A DNA stretch of 23,532 nucleotides from JAQGMV01 sp035525455 (lineage in GTDB: Bacteria > Pseudomonadota > Gammaproteobacteria > Burkholderiales > SG8-41), in the NCBI GenBank assembly GCA_035525455.1, contig DATLEF010000067.1:1-23532 (forward strand), in the 5' to 3' direction. The notes beneath the pieces were generated by a model that saw nothing but the letters and a program-made list of their open reading frames with translations, was not told the DNA's origin and ran no database searches. Both the position numbers and the translations under genes were made by a program. Shown here piece by piece: positions 15,503-22,903 of the stretch (its first letter is position 1; each line of letters opens with the position of its first letter).

Positions 15503-16270
15503 ATGCTGGCCAAACGCGTGATTCCCTGCCTCGACGTGACGGCGGGCCGTGTGGTGAAAGGCGTGAATTTCGTCGGTTTGCGGGATGCCGGCGATCCCGT
15601 CGAAATCGCGCGGCGTTACGACGATCAGGGTGCCGACGAGCTTACGTTTCTCGATATCACCGCCAGCAGCGACGAGCGCGATCTGATATTGCACATCGTC
15701 GCGGCGGTCGCCGCGCAGGTGTTCATTCCGCTGACTGTCGGCGGCGGCGTGCGCAGCGTCGAGGACGTGAGAAGGCTGCTCAACGCGGGTGCGGACAAGG
15801 TGAGCATCAACACCGCTGCCGTGCAGAATCCGCAGCTCGTGGCCGATGCCGCCGGCCGCTACGGCGCGCAATGTATCGTGGTTGCGGTCGATGCGAAGCG
15901 CGTGCCGGATGCCGTGCCGATCCGCTGGGAAGTGTTCACGCACGGCGGACGCCGTGCGACAGGACTCGATGCCGTCGAGTGGGGTCGCAGGATGCAGGCC
16001 CTCGGCGCGGGCGAAATCCTCTTGACCAGCATGGACCGCGACGGCACGCGGCAAGGCTTCGATATCGAGCTCACCCGCGCTTTTTCGGATGCGCTCGATG
16101 TGCCGGTGATTGCGAGCGGCGGCGTCGGCACTCTCGAGCATCTCGCGCAAGGCGTGCTGGATGGACATGCGGACGCGGTGCTTGCCGCCAGCATATTCCA
16201 CTATGGCGAGTTCACGGTGCGACAGGCGAAAGAGCATCTGGCGCAGCGCGGAATAGAGGTCAGATTTTAG
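15503..16270 (+). CDS. hisF: Imidazole glycerol phosphate synthase cyclase subunit HisF
   Basis: 255 residues, a beta/alpha barrel that uses ammonia from HisH to turn PRFAR into imidazole glycerol phosphate and AICAR. The first catalytic Asp is D11 in RVIPCLDVTAGRVVKGV and the second lies in VVAVDAKRV. Phosphate-binding loops are TVGGGVRSVEDV and PVIASGGVGTLEHL. LLTSMDRDGTRQGFD is characteristic. The length is normal. The 103-base spacer to hisI carries a seven-base periodic repeat. Confidence 0.98.
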   Translation: MLAKRVIPCLDVTAGRVVKGVNFVGLRDAGDPVEIARRYDDQGADELTFLDITASSDERDLILHIVAAVAAQVFIPLTVGGGVRSVEDVRRLLNAGADKVSINTAAVQNPQLVADAAGRYGAQCIVVAVDAKRVPDAVPIRWEVFTHGGRRATGLDAVEWGRRMQALGAGEILLTSMDRDGTRQGFDIELTRAFSDALDVPVIASGGVGTLEHLAQGVLDGHADAVLAASIFHYGEFTVRQAKEHLAQRGIEVRF

Positions 16271-16284
16271 AGGTCGAACGCCGA

Positions 16285-16364
16285 ATTCAGAAGTCAGCGT
16301 CAAAAGCGGCTGAACACTGCCATCTGAATGCTGACTTCTGAAAGCTCAAGTCTGAATGCTGTAA
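16285..16364. repeat. Seven-base periodic repeat with inverted arm between hisF and hisI
   Basis: From 16309 to 16364 the sequence divides into eight in-phase heptamers with consensus NCTGAAN (for example TCTGAAT at 16323 and 16351, GCTGACT at 16330). Second and third positions are C and T in all eight, and the fourth is G in seven. The stretch before it (from 16285) holds the reverse-complement form, NTTCAGN. As a result TTCAGAAGTCAGC (16286-16298) pairs perfectly over 13 bp with 16330-16342, leaving a 31-base loop. An 11-base direct repeat (16323-16333 and 16351-16361) lies within. The array ends nine bases before the hisI ATG. Confidence 0.6.
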
Positions 16365-16373
16365 CCTTCTTTT

Positions 16374-16757
16374 ATGGACTGGCTCGACAAGGTGAAGTGG
16401 CCGGCGGACGGTCTCGTGCCGGCGATCGCGCAGGAAACCGGTTCCGGGCGCGTGCTCAGTCTCGCCTGGATGAACCGCGAAGCACTGCAGCGCACCGTCG
16501 AGAGCGGCGAGGCGCACTACTGGTCGCGCTCGCGCGGCAGGCTCTGGCACAAGGGCGAGGAATCCGGCCATGTGCAGAAAATTAAGTCGGTACGGCTCGA
16601 TTGCGACGAGGACGTCGTGCTTCTCGAAGTCGAACAGCGCGGCGGTATCGCGTGCCACACCGGGCGCCACAGTTGTTTCTATCAGCAGCTGACGGATGGA
16701 CAGTGGGTCGCAGTCGAACCGGTGCTCAAGGACCCGCGGGAGATCTACGGCAAATGA
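16374..16757 (+). CDS. hisI: Phosphoribosyl-AMP cyclohydrolase HisI
   Basis: 127 residues, a monofunctional cyclohydrolase that opens the purine ring of PR-AMP. It is a metal enzyme: the DCDEDVVLLEV motif (metal-binding aspartates and Cys) and the paired cysteines in CHTGRHSCFY fit the zinc site. MNREALQRTVESGEAHYWSRSR and LWHKGEESGHVQ are family hallmarks. The stop overlaps the hisE start by four bases (ATGA), so the two consecutive early-pathway activities are translationally coupled rather than fused as in enterics. Confidence 0.96.
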   Translation: MDWLDKVKWPADGLVPAIAQETGSGRVLSLAWMNREALQRTVESGEAHYWSRSRGRLWHKGEESGHVQKIKSVRLDCDEDVVLLEVEQRGGIACHTGRHSCFYQQLTDGQWVAVEPVLKDPREIYGK

Positions 16758-17083
16758 ACGAGCGCGAAATACTCGAGCGTCTGGGCCAGACGATCGCAGC
16801 GCGGTTGAAGGCGGATCCGGGCGCATCGTATGTGGCAAGTCTCGCGGCGCAAGGTCAGGATGCGATATTGAAGAAGGTCGCCGAAGAGGCGGCCGAGACA
16901 CTGCTCGCCTCGAAGGACGGTGATAAACTGCAGCTCATACGCGAGACAGCAGATTTGTGGTTCCACAGCATGGTGTTGCTGGCCTGGCATGGCGTCGGTC
17001 CCGCGGACGTCCTCGACGAGTTGCAGCGGCGCGAAGGCACATCCGGTATCGAGGAAAAAAGCTCCCGCCGCCGCCCGCGCTAA
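16754..17083 (+). CDS. hisE: Phosphoribosyl-ATP pyrophosphatase HisE
   Basis: 109 residues, MazG-like all-alpha pyrophosphohydrolase that converts PR-ATP to PR-AMP, the second pathway step. The metal-binding ExxE-type motif is in LKKVAEEAAETLLA, with EADL-like ETADLWFHSMVLLAW on the next helix. It starts at ATG 16754 inside the hisI stop (ATGA). The C-terminal tail is short and basic (SSRRRPR). It is the last his gene; tatA follows after 14 bases, so the tat genes are probably read through from the his operon. Confidence 0.95.
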   Translation: MNEREILERLGQTIAARLKADPGASYVASLAAQGQDAILKKVAEEAAETLLASKDGDKLQLIRETADLWFHSMVLLAWHGVGPADVLDELQRREGTSGIEEKSSRRRPR

Positions 17084-17097
17084 CTTAGGAGTGAGAC

Positions 17098-17322
17098 ATG
17101 GGTTCGTTCAGCATCTGGCATTGGCTGATCGTGTTGCTGGTCGTCGTGCTCATATTCGGCACGAAAAAGCTGCGCAATCTCGGCACCGATCTGGGCAGCG
17201 CCGTGAAAGGCTTCAAGGACGGTATGAAGACGGAGGAAGACAAATCCGCCAAGACCGAGATCCCGCCCTCAGCCGGTCAGACGATCGAGGGGGAAGCGCG
17301 GAAGGAAACCACCAAGACTTAA
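17098..17322 (+). CDS. tatA: Sec-independent translocase subunit TatA
   Basis: 74 residues. One N-terminal membrane helix (SIWHWLIVLLVVVLIFG), the FGTKKLRNLG hinge and an amphipathic helix (LGSAVKGFKDGMK), followed by a short charged tail. TatA oligomerises to form the passage for folded proteins carrying twin-arginine signals. A GGAG ribosome site lies eight bases before the ATG. It directly follows hisE. The Rieske protein encoded downstream is a probable client. Confidence 0.96.
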   Translation: MGSFSIWHWLIVLLVVVLIFGTKKLRNLGTDLGSAVKGFKDGMKTEEDKSAKTEIPPSAGQTIEGEARKETTKT

Positions 17323-17400
17323 AGCCGTCGGCCGAGCGGTCAGCGGTACCGCACCCCCATCATGTGTAGCGCTTACGCCTCTCCTCATCGTTCCCGGCCG

Positions 17401-17435
17401 CATTCACGATTCACCGTTTACCGCCCACGGTTCAA
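17401..17435 (+). repeat. Seven-base periodic stretch before tatB
   Basis: Five consecutive heptamers with consensus NNTTCAC: CATTCAC (17401) and GATTCAC (17408), then three more diverged units to 17435. The last touches the AAGG ribosome site of tatB. The rest of the 115-base tatA-tatB spacer (17323-17437) holds a ten-base palindrome GCGGTACCGC at 17343 and no other evident feature. Confidence 0.45.
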
Positions 17436-17437
17436 GG

Positions 17438-17878
17438 ATGTTTGATATCGGCTTCTCCGAGCTCATGGTCATCGCCATCGTGGCACTGATCGTGATCGGT
17501 CCGGAGCGTCTGCCGAAAGTCGCCCGCACGCTCGGTCATCTCTTCGGACGCATGCAGCGGTACGTCAACGACGTGAAAGCCGACATCAGCCGCGAGATGG
17601 AGCTCGAAGAGCTGAAGAGGCTCCAGACGACGGTGCAGGACGCCGCGCGCGCTTTCGAGACATCGGTCACCCGCGAAGTGAACGCCACCGAATCGGAGCT
17701 GCAGAAAATTGCGCAGGAGGCGAACGCGACCGTAAGCTTGGATGCGCCGCCCGCCGCCGCATCTCCCGCAGTTGAAGACACGCCTGCGCCTGCGGTCGCG
17801 GGACAGCTGAGCGCTGCGGAGTCGAGCGCGCAGATGCAGCTCGAGCTCGGTTCTTCGGCCGGCGACAGGCGCGCATAA
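17438..17878 (+). CDS. tatB: Sec-independent translocase subunit TatB
   Basis: 146 residues. The N-terminus MFDIGFSELMVIAIVALIVIG is one membrane helix, followed by PERLPKVARTLG, the TatB-type hinge (Glu after Pro), and a long amphipathic/charged helix (about 27-100). The Ala/Pro-rich tail is low in complexity. TatB pairs with TatC in the receptor that recognises twin-arginine signals. The start at 17438 has AAGG just upstream. The tatC start lies 22 bases after its stop. Confidence 0.95.
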   Translation: MFDIGFSELMVIAIVALIVIGPERLPKVARTLGHLFGRMQRYVNDVKADISREMELEELKRLQTTVQDAARAFETSVTREVNATESELQKIAQEANATVSLDAPPAAASPAVEDTPAPAVAGQLSAAESSAQMQLELGSSAGDRRA

Positions 17879-17900
17879 ATCAGGACGCTGCCAGCGCGCG

Positions 17901-18689
17901 ATGAGCGAAGACACTTTTATTTCCCACCTGATGGAATTGCGCGATCGCCTGATGCGATCGCTCATTGCCATCGGTATCGTTTTCTTATGTCTCTTTCCCT
18001 GGGCGTCGGACTTGTACGACCTGCTCGCCTACCCGATGATCCAGACGCTGCCGCAAGGGTCCAAGATGATCGCGACCGGCGTGATCACGCCGTTTCTGAT
18101 CCCAGTCAAGATCGCGGCGATGATGGCGTTCCTGGTCGTACTGCCGTACGTGTTGTATCAGGCGTGGGCGTTCGTTGCGCCCGGCTTATACTCGCACGAG
18201 AAGAAGCTCGTGCTGCCGATCGTGGTCGCGAGCACCATCCTCTTCGTGCTCGGCATCGCGTTCTGCTACTTCTTCGTTTTCGGTGTCGTATTCGATTTCG
18301 TCAACCGTATCGCGCCCAAGAGCATCACGGTTGCGCCGGACATCGAGCAGTACCTCAACTTCGTCCTCACGATGTTTCTCGCATTCGGCGTCACCTTTGA
18401 AGTGCCGATTGCGGTCGTCATCCTCGTGCGCATGGGCGCTGTGACCATCGTTCAGCTGAAAAGCGCGCGGCCTTATTTCATCGTCGGCGCTTTCGTCGTC
18501 TCCGCGGTGGTCACGCCGCCGGACGTGGTGTCCCAGCTGCTGCTCGCGATCCCGATGTGTCTGTTGTACGAGGTTGGGGTTTTTGCCGCGCGCTTCTTCG
18601 TGAAACCGCCCGAAGACGAGGACTATCGGACACCCTCCGACGCGGAGCTCGATCGCGAGCTCGACCGCGTCGATGCTGAGCGCAAGTAA
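17901..18689 (+). CDS. tatC: Sec-independent translocase subunit TatC
   Basis: 262 residues with six hydrophobic membrane segments. The N-terminal FISHLMELRDRLMRSL holds the conserved HLxELRxR motif that contacts twin-arginine signals. LPYVLYQAWAFVAPGLYSHEKK is the family signature around the first periplasmic loop. ARPYFIVGAFVVSAVVTPPDVVSQ is the conserved fifth segment. The C-terminal tail is cytoplasmic and acidic (PPEDEDYRTPSDAELDREL). It is last in tatABC; the protease gene converges on it after 22 bases. Confidence 0.97.
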   Translation: MSEDTFISHLMELRDRLMRSLIAIGIVFLCLFPWASDLYDLLAYPMIQTLPQGSKMIATGVITPFLIPVKIAAMMAFLVVLPYVLYQAWAFVAPGLYSHEKKLVLPIVVASTILFVLGIAFCYFFVFGVVFDFVNRIAPKSITVAPDIEQYLNFVLTMFLAFGVTFEVPIAVVILVRMGAVTIVQLKSARPYFIVGAFVVSAVVTPPDVVSQLLLAIPMCLLYEVGVFAARFFVKPPEDEDYRTPSDAELDRELDRVDAERK

Positions 18690-18711
18690 CCGTAAGCAGT
18701 TCCACTGATTC

Positions 18712-19875
18712 TTACCGCTGCTGCTCCCGCTGCTGGAGCGGCCGCCGGCCGATGATCACCCTCAAATCGGTTTCGCGCTGATTGCGCACGACTTTGAGCG
18801 TTGCCTGTTTGCCCGGGTTGAGCGCGGCGACGAGATTGAGCATGCTCGACGAATCGGTCACCGGTTTTCCTTCCACGGCAACGAGGATATCGCCGAGCTT
18901 GATTCCGCCCTTATCTGCCGGTGTGCCGCGAAAGACTTCGGTGATGAGCGCACCGCGTATTTCCGGCAGCTTGAACGACTCCGACAGCTCCCGCGTCATG
19001 TCCTGCACGCCCACGCCGATCCAGCCGCGCGTCACCTGACCGCTTTGCATGATCTGCTCCAGCACCTGCTTGGCCGTGCTCGCCGGTATCGCGAAGCCGA
19101 TGCCTAGCGAGGCGCCGCCGGGTGTGCGCGAGTAAATGGCGGTATTGATGCCGATCAGCTGACCGCTCGTGTCGACGAGCGCACCTCCCGAGTTTCCGGG
19201 ATTGATCGCCGCGTCGGTCTGGATGAAGTTCTCGAACGTGTTGATGCCGAGATGGCTGCGGCCGGTTGCGCTGATGATGCCCAGCGTGACCGTTTGACCG
19301 ACGCCGAAGGGATTGCCGATCGCGAGCACGACGTCGCCTACGCGCGCCTGGTCCGACTGCCCGAACAGGATCGACGGCAGCGTCGGCAGCTCGATCTTCA
19401 GCACAGCGAGATCGGTTTCCGGATCGGTGCCCACCACGCGCGCTCTCGTGCGGCGCGTGTCCGCCAGCGCGACTTCAATTTCGTCGGCGGCCTCGACGAC
19501 GTGGCTATTGGTGAGGATGTAGCCCTGTTCGCTCACGATGACGCCCGATCCCAGATTGGCGCTTTTTTTCGTCTGCGCGTCGAACTGCTCTCCAAAGAAA
19601 TGCCGGAAGACCGGGTCATCCATGAACGGCTGCTTCTGGATCTTCATTTCCTTGGTCGTGTAGATATTCACGACGGCCGGCCCCGCGCGCTTCGCCGCGT
19701 CGCTGAAGGAGGAGATTTTCTTGGGTTCAGCTTCGGGCGAGGCTTCGCGTATCGTCACGACGTTGCCGCGCGTGCTCCATGCGAGCAGATCCGGGCGCAA
19801 TGTCATGACCACGAACAGCACGGCGACGCACACCGTTGCGGTCTGACAGAAGACGAGCCACAGCTTGCGGATCAT
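18712..19875 (-). CDS. Membrane-anchored HtrA-family serine protease, single PDZ (DegS/AlgW-like)
   Basis: 387 residues. An uncleaved-looking N-terminal membrane helix (about 5-26) is followed by a trypsin-like protease domain with the triad H125 (LTNSHVV), D155 (DPETDLAVLKI) and S229 (NPGNSGGAL). One PDZ domain (about 280-375) contains RGWIGVGVQDM and PADKGGIKLGDILVAV. One PDZ plus an anchor fits DegS/AlgW-type site-1 proteases better than two-PDZ DegP, although databases often call betaproteobacterial copies at this locus DegQ or Do-like. It probably acts on the periplasmic face in envelope protein quality control or stress signalling. The start at ATG 19875 is preceded by a small GCAGT-loop-ACTGC hairpin (19877-19890). 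Confidence 0.9.
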   Translation of the reverse strand: MIRKLWLVFCQTATVCVAVLFVVMTLRPDLLAWSTRGNVVTIREASPEAEPKKISSFSDAAKRAGPAVVNIYTTKEMKIQKQPFMDDPVFRHFFGEQFDAQTKKSANLGSGVIVSEQGYILTNSHVVEAADEIEVALADTRRTRARVVGTDPETDLAVLKIELPTLPSILFGQSDQARVGDVVLAIGNPFGVGQTVTLGIISATGRSHLGINTFENFIQTDAAINPGNSGGALVDTSGQLIGINTAIYSRTPGGASLGIGFAIPASTAKQVLEQIMQSGQVTRGWIGVGVQDMTRELSESFKLPEIRGALITEVFRGTPADKGGIKLGDILVAVEGKPVTDSSSMLNLVAALNPGKQATLKVVRNQRETDLRVIIGRRPLQQREQQR

Positions 19876-20051
19876 GGCAGTGAAAACTGCACGGTTGCGC
19901 GTTCGGCTAGAATCGGTTCCGGCCGAATGCCGAGGTACGCACGCGCAGTCGGCTGCATGATGGGGTGGTGTACTTCGACGATATTCTCCCGTCGTCTTGA
20001 TCCCGCCGCCGCGGGCCAGCGCATTACGCGCGACATTTCTTTAGGAACTTT
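19876..20051. other. Divergent intergenic region between the HtrA protease and NIF3 genes
   Basis: This is the largest gap of the window (176 bases). It must hold promoters for both genes. On the plus strand TAGAAT (19908-19913) is a possible -10 without a convincing -35. A five-bp hairpin with a GAAA loop (19877-19890, as read on plus) adjoins the protease ATG and would lie in its leader. TAGGAA (20043) is the probable ribosome site of the NIF3 gene. Nothing else is recognisable. Confidence 0.35.
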
Positions 20052-20798
20052 ATGGAGCGCGCAGAGCTGGACGCCTACCTCCACCAGTACCTCGACGTCG
20101 CGAAGTTCAAGGATTATTGCCCAAACGGCCTGCAGGTGGAAGGGACGGATGAGATCGAGCGCATCGTGACCGGCGTCACGGCATCGGTGGAGCTCATTGC
20201 GGCCGCGATCGATGCAAACGCCCATGCCGTGCTCGTGCATCACGGCTACTTCTGGCGCAACGAAGATCCTCGTGTTGTCGGCGTGCGCCGGCGGCGCATC
20301 GGCATGCTCATCGAAAACAACATCAACCTCTATGCATTTCATCTGCCGCTCGATGCGCATCCCGAAATCGGCAACAACGTCGAGCTCGGACGCAGGCTTG
20401 GGTTTGAGATCGAAGGCCGAAGTGGCGAGCAGGATCTCATTTGTCATGGCGCGCCCGATACCGCGCTGACGCTGGGCGAGCTCGCACAACGCATAGAAGA
20501 ACGTCTCGACCGCAAGCCCCTGGTGATCGGCGATCCGGCGCGCGTGCTGCGACGGGTTGCGTGGTGCACCGGCGCGGCGCAAGGTTTTCTCGAGGAAGCC
20601 GTGCGCCTGCAGGCCGATGCCTATGTCACCGGTGAAATTTCGGAGCAAACCGTCCACCTGGCGCGCGAAAGCGGTGTTGCGTTCATCGCCGCCGGTCATC
20701 ACGCAACCGAGCGCTACGGCGTGCAGGCGCTCGGCGCGCACCTTGCAAACCGCTTCGGTATCGCGCATCGCCACGTCGATATACCCAATCCGGTCTGA
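20052..20798 (+). CDS. NIF3/YbgI-family dinuclear metal-binding protein
   Basis: 248 residues of the NIF3 family, toroidal hexamers with a two-metal site. Databases label it GTP cyclohydrolase type 2-like, but the true role is unsettled. Metal ligands are visible: the His pair in AVLVHHGYFW, Asp in FHLPLDAHP, and His/Glu in AAGHHATERYG near the C-terminus. DYCPNGLQVEG near the start and DAYVTGEISEQ are conserved. The ribosome site is TAGGAA. The position next to petABC is common in betaproteobacteria, with no known functional tie. A separate promoter appears to drive petA. Confidence 0.93.
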   Translation: MERAELDAYLHQYLDVAKFKDYCPNGLQVEGTDEIERIVTGVTASVELIAAAIDANAHAVLVHHGYFWRNEDPRVVGVRRRRIGMLIENNINLYAFHLPLDAHPEIGNNVELGRRLGFEIEGRSGEQDLICHGAPDTALTLGELAQRIEERLDRKPLVIGDPARVLRRVAWCTGAAQGFLEEAVRLQADAYVTGEISEQTVHLARESGVAFIAAGHHATERYGVQALGAHLANRFGIAHRHVDIPNPV

Positions 20799-20820
20799 TC
20801 TGCTCCAAGTGCTTGAGGCC

Positions 20821-20839
20821 ACACGTTTTTTAGACGTGT
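20821..20839. terminator. Hairpin after the NIF3 gene
   Basis: ACACGT (20821-20826) and ACGTGT (20834-20839) with a seven-base loop of mostly T, 22 bases after the NIF3 stop and just before the pet promoter. No U-tract follows on the plus strand, so it could be a weak terminator or an operator dyad for the pet operon. Confidence 0.35.
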
Positions 20840-20842
20840 TGC

Positions 20843-20871
20843 TTAACTTTATCCACCGCGCTCGTTAAAAT
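20843..20871 (+). promoter_or_regulatory. Probable promoter of the petABC operon
   Basis: TTAACT (20843-20848), 17 bases, TAAAAT (20866-20871), 32 bases upstream of the petA ATG. The hexamers are identical to those before mlaF, where the spacing is 18. The predicted leader is short and ends with a GAGGA ribosome site. Confidence 0.55.
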
Positions 20872-20903
20872 GGGCGTTTTTTCGCGCGAGACGAGGACAT
20901 TTA

Positions 20904-21500
20904 ATGGCGGAGAAAGAACTGGACGAAGGCAAGCGCCGCTTCCTCGTCACCGCGACCACTGTTGCTGCGAGCGGCGTCGCTGCCGGAGCGGCGGGTGTTC
21001 CATTTGTCGCAAGCATGCTCCCTTCCGAACGCGCGAAAGCCGCGGGCGCGCCGGTCGAAGTGGATATCAGCAAGCTCGAGCCCGGGCAGAAAATGATCGT
21101 CGAGTGGCGCGGCAAACCCGTATGGGTCGTGCGCCGCACGCCCGAGATGCTGAAGATGATCAAGGCCGATGAAGAGCGCGTCGCCGATCCCGTCAGCAAA
21201 CGCAGCGAGCAACCGGATTACGCCCGCAATGAAATGCGCTCGCTGAAACCCGAATATCTCGTCGTCGTCGGCATCTGCACGCATCTCGGCTGCTCGCCCG
21301 TCGATCGCCTGCAGTCACAACCCGAATCTTTTGCCGCCGACTGGCACGGCGGCTTTTACTGCCCCTGCCATGGCTCGCTCTTCGATCTGGCCGGCCGCGT
21401 ATACAAGAACAAACCTGCGCCCGATAACCTGCCCGTGCCGCCTTACAAGTTCGTGAGCGACACCAGGCTGGTGATCGGCGACGACACGAAGGGGGCATAA
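20904..21500 (+). CDS. petA: Ubiquinol-cytochrome c reductase Rieske iron-sulfur subunit
   Basis: 198 residues. It carries electrons from ubiquinol to cytochrome c1 in the bc1 complex. The N-terminus KRRFLVTATTVAASGVAAGAAG is a twin-arginine signal-anchor, so insertion should need the Tat system encoded 2 kb upstream. The [2Fe-2S] ligands are C125 and H127 (CTHLGC) and C153 and H156 (CPCHGS), with C130 and C155 for the stabilising disulfide. An insertion between the cluster motifs (SQPESFAADWHGG) matches proteobacterial Rieske proteins. A GAGGA ribosome site is present. petB starts five bases after its stop. Confidence 0.97.
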   Translation: MAEKELDEGKRRFLVTATTVAASGVAAGAAGVPFVASMLPSERAKAAGAPVEVDISKLEPGQKMIVEWRGKPVWVVRRTPEMLKMIKADEERVADPVSKRSEQPDYARNEMRSLKPEYLVVVGICTHLGCSPVDRLQSQPESFAADWHGGFYCPCHGSLFDLAGRVYKNKPAPDNLPVPPYKFVSDTRLVIGDDTKGA

Positions 21501-21505
21501 GCAGC

Positions 21506-22903
21506 ATGGCCTCCACCGAAAACAAACTACCCGTCACCGGCGCCGGCCCCCTCAATGGCCTGCTGACGTGGGTCGATCAGCGCTTTCCACTGCTGACACT
21601 CTGGCGCGAGCACGCTGCCGAATATTACGCACCGAAGAATTTCAATTTCTGGTACTACTTCGGCTCGCTCGCGATGCTGGTGCTGGTGATTCAGATCGTG
21701 ACCGGCATATTCCTCACGATGCATTACAAGCCGGATGCGGCGCAGGCTTTCGCGTCCGTCGAATACATCATGCGCGATGTGCCCTTCGGCTGGTTCATCC
21801 GCTACATGCACTCCACCGGCGCATCGGCGTTTTTCATCGTCATCTACCTGCACATGTTTCGCGGGCTCATGTACGGTTCCTACCGCCAGCCGCGCGAGCT
21901 GATCTGGATCTTCGGCATGCTCATCTATCTCATGCTGATGGCCGAGGCTTTTTTCGGCTACCTGCTGCCGTGGGGCCAGATGTCGTACTGGGGCGCGCAG
22001 GTGATCGTGAACCTGTTCGACGCGTTGCCGCTGATCGGCCCCGATCTCTCGCTTTGGATACGCGGGGATTACGTCGTCTCCGATGCGACGCTGAATCGCT
22101 TTTTCGCGTTCCACGTGATCGCGATTCCGCTCGTGCTTCTGGGGCTCGTCGTCGCGCACCTGATGGCGCTGCACGAAGTCGGATCGAACAATCCCGACGG
22201 GGTCGAAATCAAGAAGCTGCTCGGCCCTGACGGCCATCCGCTGGACGGCATTCCTTTTCATCCGTACTACACGGTGAAGGACACGCTCGGCGTCATGGTG
22301 TTTCTCGCGATTTTCGCAATCATCATGTTTTTCATGCCGGAGTTCGGCGGCTACTTTCTGGAATACAACAACTTCATTCCCGCCGATCCGCTGAAGACGC
22401 CCTCGCATATCGCGCCGGTGTGGTACTTCACGCCGTACTATTCGATACTGCGCGCGACCACCGCCGATTTCATGCTCGTGCTCGCGGCCGCGACGTTGGG
22501 ACTGGCGTTCCTGATCGTGAACAGCGGATTCATTCGCGGGAAGACCAAAACCATTGCGGTCGTGGTCACACTGGTGGTGCTCGTCTGTTTCTACGCGATT
22601 GACGCCAAGGTGTGGGGCGTGGTCCTGATGGGCCTCGCGGTCATGATTTTCTTTCTGCTGCCGTGGCTCGACGTAAGCCCGGTCAAGTCGATTCGCTACA
22701 AGGGCGGTCTCTACAAAACCGCGCTGGCGGTTTTCGTGATCGTTTTCCTCGTGCTCGGTTATTTCGGAACGCAGCCGGTCAGCCCGTTCGCGACGTACAT
22801 GGCGCAGCTCGGCACCGTGCTTTATTTTGCGTTTTTTCTGTTGATGCCCTGGTATTCGAGAATGGACAAGACCAAACCGGTGCCCGAGCGGGTGACAGCG
22901 TGA
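21506..22903 (+). CDS. petB: Cytochrome b subunit of the bc1 complex
   Basis: 465 residues, full-length fused-type cytochrome b with about eight or more membrane segments. It holds hemes bL and bH and the Qo and Qi quinone sites. Heme ligands are His pairs in MHSTGASAFFIVIYLHMF and FHVIAIPLVLLGLVVAHL; the second pair has 14 residues between the histidines instead of the 13 of mitochondrial cytochrome b. The Qo-site motif is PVWY (HIAPVWYFTPYYSILRA) rather than PEWY. ALHEVGSNNPDG is the usual loop. The C-terminal part adds more membrane segments. The stop overlaps the petC GTG start by four bases (GTGA). Confidence 0.97.
   Translation: MASTENKLPVTGAGPLNGLLTWVDQRFPLLTLWREHAAEYYAPKNFNFWYYFGSLAMLVLVIQIVTGIFLTMHYKPDAAQAFASVEYIMRDVPFGWFIRYMHSTGASAFFIVIYLHMFRGLMYGSYRQPRELIWIFGMLIYLMLMAEAFFGYLLPWGQMSYWGAQVIVNLFDALPLIGPDLSLWIRGDYVVSDATLNRFFAFHVIAIPLVLLGLVVAHLMALHEVGSNNPDGVEIKKLLGPDGHPLDGIPFHPYYTVKDTLGVMVFLAIFAIIMFFMPEFGGYFLEYNNFIPADPLKTPSHIAPVWYFTPYYSILRATTADFMLVLAAATLGLAFLIVNSGFIRGKTKTIAVVVTLVVLVCFYAIDAKVWGVVLMGLAVMIFFLLPWLDVSPVKSIRYKGGLYKTALAVFVIVFLVLGYFGTQPVSPFATYMAQLGTVLYFAFFLLMPWYSRMDKTKPVPERVTA

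Noticed and set aside
14702..16303. 533-codon minus-strand frame opposite hisA and hisF
   Set aside because: Spans two well-supported genes and their spacer; His/Arg/Asp-rich antisense composition.
18690..18711. Possible terminator between tatC and the protease gene
   Set aside because: Only a five-bp imperfect stem without U-tract; too weak to call.
19872..20822. 316-codon minus-strand frame covering the NIF3 gene and the divergent spacer
   Set aside because: Overlaps a clear NIF3 gene and the protease start; no motif recognised.
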